A stretch of DNA of 24,636 nt from Porphyromonadaceae bacterium UBA7141 (GTDB taxonomy: Bacteria; Bacteroidota; Bacteroidia; Bacteroidales; Muribaculaceae), in contig DKWX01000036.1 in the NCBI GenBank assembly GCA_002491945.1, forward strand, positions 1 to 24,636. Reading direction: 5' to 3'. Position 1 is the first letter of the stretch; each line of letters starts with the position of its first letter. The translations under genes and the position numbers were made by a program. This document shows, in pieces, positions 8,238 through 17,000 of the stretch. Below the pieces are notes generated by a model that saw only the letters and a program-made list of their open reading frames with translations, made no database searches and was not told where the DNA came from.

Positions 8238-9419
8238 TCATTCAGTCAGACGAAGCAGCGCACGTTCCAGATTTTCCTCACTGGCACAGAGTGATATGCG
8301 GATATATCGTTCCCCCTCCTTGCCGAATATAAATCCGGGAGTCAGGAAGATATGTTTTTCATGAAGCAGCCTGTCGGCCAATGCCTCAGCCGATGGTTCG
8401 CTGTCTGGTATACGTCCCCATAGGAACATGCCGCGCTGACGCGGATCAAACCGGCACCCAAGTGCATTCATGATGCGTTCGGCTATCACGCGGCGGCTAC
8501 GATAACGGACATTTAAAGAGTCATACCATCCGTCACCAAGCGTGAGGGCCACGACCGCTGCCTCCATTACGGGTTTAAACTGACCTGAATCGACATTTGA
8601 CTTCACACGCGCCACTGTCTTCAGCACATCCTCGGCGCCTGCCATCATGGCCACACGCCACCCAGCCATGTTATGGCTTTTTGAGAGGGAATTCATCTCT
8701 ATACAGCAGTCATACGCTCCTTCGACAGATAATATGCTAAGTGGTCTTCCCCTTCCCGGCTTGAGTATGAAGGAGTATGGATTGTCGTGAGCTATCAGTA
8801 TGCCATGCCGGCGTCCGAATGCGACAAGACGATTGAAAAGATCCACATTGCCTTCGGCTCCGGTCGGCATGTGGGGATAGTTGACCCACATAATCTTCAC
8901 ACGTCGCTCTCTTACGGCATCAAGCGACTCGAGTGCCTGGAAGTCAGGAAGCCAGTCATTTTCCTGACGTAAAGGATAACTCATGACTTCAGCACCTGCC
9001 AGACGCGAGGCTGATGTATAGGTGGGATAACCCGGATCCGGAACCAGTACCACATCTCCCGGATTGACATAGGCCATCGACAGATACAGTATTCCCTCTT
9101 TCGACCCTATCAGGGGCATTATCTCGCGCTCTGCATCAAGTGAGACTCCATAGTATCGTTGATACCAGTCGGCAAAGGCCCGGCGCAGTTCGGGAAGTCC
9201 GTTGAAGGTCTGATAACTGTGATTACAAGCGCAACCGGCACTTTGCTGCAGAGTCTCTATCACCTCTGGAGCGGGAGGCAGGTCCGGACCACCGATACCA
9301 AGCGAAATCACATCGATGCCCGTGTCCCTCATGGCCGCTACTTCACGCAGTTTGCCTGCAAAATAATATTCCTTTACATCGGCCACTCGATTGGCCGCAC
9401 TAAGTATGCTGTGACTCAT
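8238..9419 (-). CDS. PLP-dependent aminotransferase, class I/II (aromatic or aspartate type)
   Basis: Fold-type I aminotransferase. SLSKSHNMAGWR carries the pyridoxal-phosphate lysine and the phosphate-binding arginine context. ISLGIGGPDLPP near the N-terminus and NPGDVVLVPDPGYPTY are typical family motifs. The C-terminal RISLCASEENLERAL has the substrate carboxylate arginine. The family includes aspartate and LL-diaminopimelate aminotransferases. Lying between prephenate dehydratase and DAHP synthase, its likely job is amination of phenylpyruvate and 4-hydroxyphenylpyruvate, but substrate is inferred from context only. The start is preceded within the operon by a copy of the dispersed repeat (9429-9447). 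At 393 residues it is complete. Confidence 0.92.
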   Translation of the reverse strand: MSHSILSAANRVADVKEYYFAGKLREVAAMRDTGIDVISLGIGGPDLPPAPEVIETLQQSAGCACNHSYQTFNGLPELRRAFADWYQRYYGVSLDAEREIMPLIGSKEGILYLSMAYVNPGDVVLVPDPGYPTYTSASRLAGAEVMSYPLRQENDWLPDFQALESLDAVRERRVKIMWVNYPHMPTGAEGNVDLFNRLVAFGRRHGILIAHDNPYSFILKPGRGRPLSILSVEGAYDCCIEMNSLSKSHNMAGWRVAMMAGAEDVLKTVARVKSNVDSGQFKPVMEAAVVALTLGDGWYDSLNVRYRSRRVIAERIMNALGCRFDPRQRGMFLWGRIPDSEPSAEALADRLLHEKHIFLTPGFIFGKEGERYIRISLCASEENLERALLRLTE

Positions 9420-9428
9420 AATCGGTCT

Positions 9429-9447
9429 GATAAGTAAGTGTTTAAAT
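9429..9447 (-). repeat. Short copy F of the repeat end between pheA and the aminotransferase gene
   Basis: GATAAGTAAGTGTTTAAAT lies in the 41-base gap between the pheA stop (9461) and the aminotransferase start (9419). On the minus strand it reads ATTTAAACACTTACTTATC just before the start codon, the same polarity as the copies in front of aroE and the ABC exporter. Only the terminal motif is present. Confidence 0.6.
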
Positions 9448-9460
9448 CCATGTGGCGTAT

Positions 9461-10414
9461 TTATTCAGCCGACTTGTACTCTCCGAGTATCCTCAGATTA
9501 CTCAGCAAGGGCCTGACAGCGGCCACCGCCTGACGGTAACGCTCATAATTGTCAAATGTCAGGTCTATATGGAAGAGATATTCCCATTCGCGCCCTACTA
9601 TGGGCGATGACTGGATCTTTGTCAGATTCAGCTCGTAGAAGCTGAATATCGCCAATACCCCAGCCAATGCCCCTTTTTTATGAGGAAGCGAGAACACAAT
9701 GGATGCCTTGTCGCAGTCTGCATTATCTGCAACTAATCTCCGGCGATGCTCCGGATGAGCGAGTATCAGAAACCGAGTGAAATTATGCTTATCGGTCTCA
9801 ATGCCCCGTTCCAGTATCTCAAGTCCATAAAGCCGCGCCGCGTATTCGCCGCATACGGCGGCATGTCCTGTGATTCGGCCGAGCGATATGTCGCGGGCAG
9901 ATCCTGCTGTATCGAATGTTTCGGTCATGCGCATCTCGGGATGAGTCCGCAGATACCGCTCACATTGCATCAAGGCCATCGGATGTGAGCCGACCACTCT
10001 GATATTCTCTATCTTCTGTCCCGGCAATGCACACATGCAGTGTGATATGCGCATACGCGTCTCCCCGACTATGGTCATGCCGCTCTCGCGCAGCAGCTCA
10101 TGATTCTGCAACAACGGACCGGCTATTGTATTCTCAATAGCCACCACGCCAAACATATGCCGGTCTGCGGCCAGCGCGTCAAATAAATCGTGGAACGTCT
10201 CACATTCCACACTCCTTACTCTTGCTCCTACAGAATCAAAGTAGGCCACTGCGGCGGCCTCATGAAAGCAACCGGCCACTCCCTGTATAGCCACATCGTA
10301 TACGTTGCCTGCATCTTCTGGCGCCGAATCCTCCATATCTCCAGCCGACTGTTTTACGTCCATGTCAGTCTCTGTGTCCCCAGAATCTTCTTGCGGATTG
10401 CTTTCTATCTCCAT
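9461..10414 (-). CDS. pheA: Prephenate dehydratase
   Basis: Converts prephenate to phenylpyruvate for phenylalanine synthesis. The catalytic domain (about residues 40-230) begins VAIQGVAGCFHEAAA and contains the NFTRF motif. A C-terminal ACT regulatory domain begins at SLPHKKGALAGVLAIF and has LTKIQSSPIVG in the position of the usual ESRP ligand motif, so feedback by phenylalanine is likely. No chorismate mutase is fused. The first 38 residues are strongly acidic (14 Asp/Glu and one Lys in the first 40) and are not part of the family fold. ATG 10414 lies about 45 bases downstream of the predicted transcription start from the promoter at 10464-10495, which supports it. First gene of the aromatic operon. 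Confidence 0.93.
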   Translation of the reverse strand: MEIESNPQEDSGDTETDMDVKQSAGDMEDSAPEDAGNVYDVAIQGVAGCFHEAAAVAYFDSVGARVRSVECETFHDLFDALAADRHMFGVVAIENTIAGPLLQNHELLRESGMTIVGETRMRISHCMCALPGQKIENIRVVGSHPMALMQCERYLRTHPEMRMTETFDTAGSARDISLGRITGHAAVCGEYAARLYGLEILERGIETDKHNFTRFLILAHPEHRRRLVADNADCDKASIVFSLPHKKGALAGVLAIFSFYELNLTKIQSSPIVGREWEYLFHIDLTFDNYERYRQAVAAVRPLLSNLRILGEYKSAE

Positions 10415-10463
10415 TTTCTACAATTATTGAGTCAATTTGCTCTAACCAAATTAAATTCACATG

Positions 10464-10495
10464 CAAATATACAACTTTTCGCAGACATATCCAAA
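10464..10495 (-). promoter_or_regulatory. Predicted promoter of the pheA aromatic operon
   Basis: On the minus strand, -33 box TTTG (10492-10495) is followed after 20 bases by -7 box TATATTTG (10464-10471), matching the Bacteroidetes TTTG / TAnnTTTG pattern. It lies 49 bases upstream of the pheA ATG. Confidence 0.75.
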
Positions 10496-10530
10496 CATTC
10501 GGTTGGCATTGTAATTCCGATGGCAGATGA

Positions 10531-10608
10531 GCGGCAAAAAAGAAGCAGCGGATTATATAAAAGATTCCCGTTCTTTTGCTATCGGTTAAATTTGAACACT
10601 TACTTATC
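10531..10608 (+). repeat. Right-hand half of the repeat family, copy C
   Basis: The 75 bases from CGGCAAAAAA (10532) to ACTTACTTA agree with 22533-22607 at 64 of 75 positions, ungapped, and end with TAAATTTGAACACTTACTTA. Homology may reach left to ACATATCC (10485-10492), with altered spacing. No intact left end is seen: that side is occupied by the pheA promoter. With the promoter and a weak 7-bp hairpin at 10661-10677 this accounts for the 333-bp gap between comEC and pheA. Confidence 0.75.
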
Positions 10609-10747
10609 ACAACAGTTCGGTAAAAACAGCGTATCCGCCTGAAGGCCAATAAGTTGCAACAATGATTTTTAATCATTACAACACATTGGATACCAAGCCA
10701 TTACAACCTTTTCACTCCCGGAAATCACCAAACTATTGTATCAGGTA

Positions 10748-12385
10748 TTAAATGACAATAAGCGACATTGAAAGAAGGAGAATGGAGGCTATGAGCATCG
10801 GACGATGCAACGGGATGGTGCCGTCCGGAGTGCGGCGCACCGGAATAACCATTGCTCCGGGGAGTGTACGCGCAGCCGGGCGGTAATAGTGCAAGGATAT
10901 TGCCAGCAGGACTACTCCGCCATACCACAGTAACACACTTATCAACGACGGTGCGCAGTCAAGTACCTGGATATTGCAACGGTCAATAATACCATAGAGT
11001 ATTCGAACCGACATATCTATAAGATAGCCCAGTTGTACAAAATCAATTCCAGTCATCAATAATAATGTATACAATAGTCCGCCTCCCATGAGAAGCGGTA
11101 TCGCCGGAAGCACAATCATGTTGCAGAGCATGAAATTCAGAGGCACTGCTCCGAAGTAGCGCGCCGACAATATCCATGTAGCCCCGGTGGCGACAAGTGT
11201 CACCAGCATGGCGCCTACCAGATTATATACCGTCGGATGATGACGATGGCTTATCGGATTCATCGGCTCTACAAATACAATCAGTGCGGCCACACATAGA
11301 AAACTAAGCTGAAACCCTACATCCCACAATGCATAGGGGCAGACCATAAGTATCAGGAAAGCTGCCATACAGACCCCCCGCATCGATGACTGGCGCCGAC
11401 CGGACTCGCGCCCGATTATGCTGAACGTAAACATCAATGCGGCACGCAATGTGGAATACATCAAACCCGTAAACAGAGTGAAACACCATATCCCCGCACA
11501 TATCATCGCAAGCCGCACCCTCCGCCAACGCAATAGATTGACAGGCAGTGTAAGCCATGCCAGCACCCCGGCTATTATCCCGACATGAAGTCCGCTGACG
11601 GCCAGTGTATGCGATAATCCCCCATCGCGAAACACAGAGGCCGACTCTTCCTTTATGCCCCCGCGTTCCCCGGTAAGCAATGCCCGCAGCAGTCCGGCGC
11701 TTTCGGCCGATAATACCGAACTTTCCAGACGCTTTGCCACCTCGTTACGCCAATGCCACGTCATTGTGGTCAGATTGTCGTGGTGTCCGGTCATACGCAA
11801 GTCTCCTGATTTCAGATGGTAACGCTGTCGGCCCTCTGACACGCCTGCACCATCCTTTTCGTATATGCGCACCATATCATGACTTATATATGCCGGACGC
11901 CCCGGAGCATAATGCTTATTCGGCAGTAATACTGATTTATACACCACCTCATCTCCCGGCAAAATACATATATCACCTCCTGCATAAAGAATGGCACTTA
12001 TATTGCGGCATCGTATCTCACCACCTCCAGAAGGGGCTACACTGTAAAGCCGCACTGTAAGGCAATCGCCCGTAGTTAGCGACCGTGCATCCTCAACTAT
12101 GCCATATATCACACACTCCTCATATAGCGGCAATCGCTCGGGCGAAGGGATGTGCCAATAGGCCGACAATGCACCCAGACATGCACAAAGCATACAAGGC
12201 CACACCGAGTGCAGCCTTGTATATAAATGAAATCTCGCAGTATTTTTACGCAATATAAAGTAAGCCGAAAACCATATCACTATAGCCACCGCCATAAACC
12301 CCGCCGCCGGCCACATGGAGCCGGTAGCGAACCCCGCCAATATGCCGCACACAGCACTGGCAAATATGAGAATCGGCTTCAACAT
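10748..12385 (-). CDS. comEC: ComEC/Rec2-type DNA-uptake channel protein, no metallo-hydrolase domain
   Basis: Inner-membrane protein of the ComEC/Rec2 family, which moves single-stranded DNA through the membrane in transformable bacteria. N-terminal hydrophobic segments (residues 1-75) precede a soluble OB-like region (about 85-215). Then comes the Competence domain with LLTGERGGI and SGLHVGI motifs, followed by many membrane segments to the end. The metallo-beta-lactamase-like domain seen at the C-terminus of Bacillus ComEC is absent, so the protein is 545 residues. It is the last gene of the ileS-lspA-lipoprotein run, 26 bases after the lipoprotein gene. No other competence gene is in the window, so DNA uptake by this organism is not established. 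Confidence 0.88.
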   Translation of the reverse strand: MLKPILIFASAVCGILAGFATGSMWPAAGFMAVAIVIWFSAYFILRKNTARFHLYTRLHSVWPCMLCACLGALSAYWHIPSPERLPLYEECVIYGIVEDARSLTTGDCLTVRLYSVAPSGGGEIRCRNISAILYAGGDICILPGDEVVYKSVLLPNKHYAPGRPAYISHDMVRIYEKDGAGVSEGRQRYHLKSGDLRMTGHHDNLTTMTWHWRNEVAKRLESSVLSAESAGLLRALLTGERGGIKEESASVFRDGGLSHTLAVSGLHVGIIAGVLAWLTLPVNLLRWRRVRLAMICAGIWCFTLFTGLMYSTLRAALMFTFSIIGRESGRRQSSMRGVCMAAFLILMVCPYALWDVGFQLSFLCVAALIVFVEPMNPISHRHHPTVYNLVGAMLVTLVATGATWILSARYFGAVPLNFMLCNMIVLPAIPLLMGGGLLYTLLLMTGIDFVQLGYLIDMSVRILYGIIDRCNIQVLDCAPSLISVLLWYGGVVLLAISLHYYRPAARTLPGAMVIPVRRTPDGTIPLHRPMLIASILLLSMSLIVI

Positions 12386-12411
12386 CTGCTACTGACCCAT
12401 GGCGATGAATC

Positions 12412-13320
12412 TTATCCCGGTGTGCAGGCACTATCGGTCTGCACGCTGTGCGAATCCACATGTACTGTATCGGCCACCACAAGTCTTACCGTCTGCCGGC
12501 CCACAGGGCCGCGATAACGCCGCTGGCTCCACGAGTTACGATAGGCTATGGAATCAAACGGCTGCTTCAGCAAGCGAATACTGTCGGCATATATCGGCAT
12601 CGCCGTCCTCCCCACAGTCATCACGCCAAATATTCGGCTGACTGTGAGTGCTGTATCGGTAACAAGGCTTAATGAAGGGCTACGTTCACTGCGGAACGTG
12701 CGTTCCATTACCGACACCGAGCCATCGGAATAATCCACACCGAGCAGCAGCGATGTCTCATCATAACCGCTAAGATGCATCTTCCACTCCAGACGCTCAC
12801 CTGCATTGACCGCATCGCCGCCAAGTTCGAATATCAAAGCGTCGGAAGCCACCATCGGAGAGAATGTCAGATGCTTCGGCAGACTCCAGATATCATTGGC
12901 GAGCTGACCCTCGGCGCGCATCACATTGCCGGCGATCCTGTCGCGCCGGGCCGCCACACGCTTCTGCACCCGACCGTAAAGCTTATAATAATCGTCAAGA
13001 TTGCGGGCATACCAGGCATATGTACTGTCGAGACGGGCATAATCCACCCCATGAGCCTTCATCACACTCTCTCCCAAATGCAGGCTCACGCTGTCGGGCA
13101 ACGCGCGCCCGGCAGCAGTCTGCCTATATGCATCGGCAAGAATCATGTCGGTCATCAGACTCTCCATCTCGCTGTCGGAAAGCACTCCGTCAGGCCGACG
13201 GTCGCATCCTGCAAGCAAGAGAAAACCTGATATGGCCGCCAACGCATGGAGCGTGGCCCTGATTATATTCGCATGAAGATGAGAAATGCACACTTGACAC
13301 TTACTTAAAATGACACGCAT
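12412..13320 (-). CDS. DUF4296-type lipoprotein
   Basis: Predicted lipoprotein: a hydrophobic stretch ALAAISGFLLLAGC ends in a lipobox cysteine, so it should be anchored to a membrane on the periplasmic side. The following region (LSDSEMESLMTDMILADAYRQ...) resembles DUF4296, a Bacteroidetes domain often encoded next to lspA. Its function is unknown. The start is uncertain. The frame is open from GTG 13344, which overlaps the lspA stop, with ATGs at 13332 and 13320 and a GTG at 13293. I list ATG 13320. A copy of the dispersed repeat lies inside this 5' region, so the repeat is either translated or lies just before the true start. Coupling to lspA fits, since LspA processes lipoproteins. Confidence 0.8.
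   Translation of the reverse strand: MRVILSKCQVCISHLHANIIRATLHALAAISGFLLLAGCDRRPDGVLSDSEMESLMTDMILADAYRQTAAGRALPDSVSLHLGESVMKAHGVDYARLDSTYAWYARNLDDYYKLYGRVQKRVAARRDRIAGNVMRAEGQLANDIWSLPKHLTFSPMVASDALIFELGGDAVNAGERLEWKMHLSGYDETSLLLGVDYSDGSVSVMERTFRSERSPSLSLVTDTALTVSRIFGVMTVGRTAMPIYADSIRLLKQPFDSIAYRNSWSQRRYRGPVGRQTVRLVVADTVHVDSHSVQTDSACTPG
13291..13308 (+). repeat. Short copy G of the repeat end within the lipoprotein gene 5' region
   Basis: CACTTGACACTTACTTA followed by AAAT contains the exact ACACTTACTT core of the family. It falls in the open frame of the lipoprotein gene, between the lspA stop and the signal-peptide core. Its polarity is opposite to the lipoprotein gene. Confidence 0.5.
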
Positions 13321-13340
13321 GTGGCGCTGCATGGTTGCCT

Positions 13341-14054
13341 TCACTTTCTGTCACTCTCCCTTCGGGCACTTGCAGAAGTGGCTTCGTCCTTATGCTCGCC
13401 AAACAAAAATGCAAATGCCTGCGATGCCTCAGCGCGGTAGAAAAGCAACAGAAGTATCACTCCTACCGAAATAGCAGCATCTGCAATATTGAAGATATAC
13501 TGGAAAAATTCGAATTCCTTCCCGCCAAGCACCGGTATCCAGCCGGGCCAAGTAAAGGAAAAAAGTGGGAAATAAAGCATATCCACCACCTTCCCCTCAA
13601 ACCAGGAAGCATACCCGTGACCGTCAGGAAACATCGTCGCCACCTGAGGAGGCATCGGATTATTGAATATCTCGCCATAGAACACGCAGTCGAAGATATT
13701 ACCGGCTGCTCCGGCTATTATAAGGGCGAATGCCACTATAAAGCCCGTGCGCTGGTATCCGAGATGCAACAGACGTTTCATGCTCCAGCAAAAGAACACC
13801 ACTGCAAGAATACGGCCAAAAGTGAGTACATACTTATTGAACCACTCCAGACCGAAAGCGAACCCGTTGTTCTCAATAAACCGCAAATGGAACCATGAGG
13901 TCAGTTCCAGATCCTCTCCAAGCCAGAAATGTGTCTTGACCCATATCTTGAGCCACTGGTCGGCCACGATGACAAGTGTCATTATGGCCGCCACAAGCCA
14001 GCCGAGCCTTGCGACCCGACCGGTCTGCGACGGATGAATGTCATTACGGATCAT
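13341..14054 (-). CDS. lspA: Lipoprotein signal peptidase (signal peptidase II)
   Basis: Integral membrane aspartic protease that removes signal peptides from prolipoproteins. The family motifs are present: VADQWLK after the first membrane segment, IENNGFAFG, GAAGNIFD with the first catalytic Asp, and VVDMLYFP...FNIADAAISVG with the second. At 237 residues it is longer than the 160-170 of enterobacterial enzymes. The extra length is a periplasmic loop (about 130-165) and a charged C-terminal tail after the last membrane segment. The ATG overlaps the ileS stop by four bases (ATGA), and its own stop overlaps the open GTG of the next gene, so translation is probably coupled along ileS-lspA-lipoprotein. 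Confidence 0.95.
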   Translation of the reverse strand: MIRNDIHPSQTGRVARLGWLVAAIMTLVIVADQWLKIWVKTHFWLGEDLELTSWFHLRFIENNGFAFGLEWFNKYVLTFGRILAVVFFCWSMKRLLHLGYQRTGFIVAFALIIAGAAGNIFDCVFYGEIFNNPMPPQVATMFPDGHGYASWFEGKVVDMLYFPLFSFTWPGWIPVLGGKEFEFFQYIFNIADAAISVGVILLLLFYRAEASQAFAFLFGEHKDEATSASARRESDRK

Positions 14055-17000
14055 TCTCTTTCTACCTTGGCCGTTACTTTGAGTTCATCGATATCAAGCA
14101 ATATGCCGTCGGCTACTTCTGAGGCAAGTTCCAGGCTGTTGGCCAGCACCTGCCCTTTGATATATTCGCCGAATTGTTCTACTGCGGCACGCACCTCAGG
14201 CAAATCGGTAAGAGTCACCTTCACACGGTCTGTAATTTCAAAATCACTCGACTTGCGGATATTCTGGATTCGGTTGACCAATTCGCGGGCCATACCCTCG
14301 TTCTTCAACTCCGGTGTGAGCGTTATGTCGAGGGCCACAGTCACACTGCCGTCGCTACCCACGAGCCATCCGGGGATATCCTCGGGGAATATTTCCACAT
14401 CTTCGAGTGTCACCACAGGCTGACCGGGAAGTTCGGTGAATGTGAACTTATTTTCTTTCTCAAGCGTCAGGATGTCCTTCTGTTCCATCTCCGATATTGC
14501 CTTGCCAAGCTGCTTCATGATTTTGCCGAATTTCGGACCAAGTTTCTTGAAATCAGCTTTTACGCGCTTCACGAGTCCGCTCTCTTCGTTGCTCACGATT
14601 TTCACATCTTTCACATTGAGTTCAGCAGCAAGCAGAGGCACGATTGCCTCGACATCTGCCCTTTGCGAGGCATCCATCACCGGCACGAGCAGTGTCTGAA
14701 GGGGCTGACGCACCTTCAGGTTGACCTTGCGACGCAGTGCAAGCACACATGAAGTAATCACCTGAGCCAGACGCTGACGCTCTTCAAGCACATGGTCGGC
14801 AAGACCGGCATCGTATGCCGGGAAATCCTCAAGATGCACCGAAGCGAACTTACCCTCCTCTCGCACCGGCTCTGTAAGGTCAAGCCAGAGGCGGTCGGAG
14901 AAGAACGGAGCAAACGGCGCCATCAGACGCGCCACGGTAACCAGACATGTGTAGAGTGTCTGATAAGCCGCCAGCTTATCCTGATTCATCTCGCCTCCCC
15001 AGAAGCGCTTGCGGTTGAGACGCACATACCAGTTGGAAAGATTGTCGGTGACAAACTCCTCGATTGCACGGGCGCCGCGAGTTGGTTCGTAATCGTCAAG
15101 CGCTGTCTCCACCTCTTTTACAAGAGTGTTGAGCAACGACAATATCCAGCGGTCGATTTCAGGGCGCTCTGCCACCGACACTTGTTCTTCGCCTCCAGTG
15201 AATCCGTCGAGATTGGCATACTGGGCGAAGAATTTATAGGTGTTATACAGTGTCGCAAACAGTTTGCGGCTTACCTCTGCCACTCCCTCCTCATCATATT
15301 TCAGATTGTCCCAGGGCTGAGAGTTGGAAATCATATACCAGCGCACAGGATCCGAACCGAAACGCTCTATATTATTAAACGGATCGATTGCGTTGCCAAG
15401 ACGCTTCGACATCTTGTTGCCATTCTTATCAAGCACAAGACCATTGGAAATCACTGCCTTATAGGCCACCGTGTCGAAAATCATTCCGGCTATGGCATGC
15501 AGTGTGAAGAACCATCCGCGTGTCTGGTCGACTCCCTCGGCTATAAAATCCGCCGGATACACCTCACGGCTGTCAAGTAGTTCCTTGTTTTCAAAGGGAT
15601 AGTGTATCTGGGCATATGGCATCGCTCCCGAGTCAAACCACACGTCGATAAGATCTGTCTCACGCCTCATCGGTTTGCCGGTAGCACTCACCAGTACGAT
15701 ATCATCCACATAAGGGCGGTGGGCATCGAAACGATTATAGTTTTCTTTCGAATAGTCGCCGGGCACAAATCCTCTTGTCTTCAGCGGATTCTCTGTCATC
15801 ACTCCAGCTGCCACCGACTTCTCTATCTCATCATAAAGCTGGCTGAAACTCTCTATGATAATCTCTTCCTTGCCATCCTCCGTGCGCCATATCGGGAGCG
15901 GGGTGCCCCAGTAGCGCGAGCGTGAGAGATTCCAGTCCTGCAGGTTCTCAAGCCATTTTCCGAAGCGACCGGATCCAGTGGATGAGGGTTTCCACTTTAT
16001 CTGCCCGTTGAGTTCTATCAGACGGTCGCGCGAGGCGGTCGTGCGGATAAACCAGCTGTCAAGCGGATAATATAGCACCGGTTTGTCGGTGCGCCAGCAG
16101 TGAGGATAGTTATGCGTATGCTTTTCGATACGGAAGACATTCCCTTCACCCTTGAGTTCGAGCGAGAGCACCACATCAAGGTTTTCAGCCTTTGAGGCGG
16201 CATCTTCGTTGTATTTGCCGTTTTGATTGAAACGTGGGTCATAGGCATTCTTTACGTAATCGCCTGCATGATGTCCATACGCCTCCACATCCACGCACTT
16301 CTCGACGAATGCAGGAGCGCACTCCTCCAGTGTATAGTACTTACCCTGCAGATCGACCATAGGACGTGTCTCGCCTCGGTGGTTGATGATGAAAAGCGAA
16401 GGTATATCGGCGGCTTTGGCCACCTTGGCGTCATCCGCACCGAATGTAGGAGCGATATGCACGATGCCCGTGCCGTCTTCAGTAGTGACATAATCGCCGG
16501 GTATTACACGGAAGGCACAGTCTGCAAGCTGCACGAAGCGGTCAGTGCCGACCTCAAACACATTCTCCGGATGAGCCTCGGCCTGAGTGCGCACGTATTC
16601 AGGGGCGTGCTCGTCTATGCGTTCGCATGGCTTGATCCATGGCATAAGTTGAGCATAGCGCATACCAGTGAGTTCGTCGCCACGCCATTTCCCCGCCACG
16701 CGGTAAGGTATAATCTTATCCCCCTTCTTATATCCATCCATCGGAGCTTCGGCCCCCTCCGCCTTGAAGTAGCTGCCGATGAGCACTTCTGCCATCACGA
16801 CAGTGATTGGAGCGCCGGTATAGGGATTGTATGTCTGAAGAGCCACATAATCAATCTTCGGGCCCACGCACAAAGCCGTATTCGAAGGGAGTGTCCAGGG
16901 TGTCGTGGTCCACGCCATGAAGAACGGCTCGCCCCATCCGGTCATTTCCGGCTTCGGGTCGAGTATGCGGAATAGTGCCGTGGCTGTGGTATCCTTCACA

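Noticed and set aside
10661..10677. AATGATT-TTT-AATCATT palindrome as terminator of the comEC operon
   Set aside because: An all-AT-rich 7-bp stem without a T-run; too weak to call.
14792..16975. Antisense open frames of 262 and 250 codons inside ileS
   Set aside because: Mirror frames of a long, highly conserved gene; no start context or homology-like motifs.
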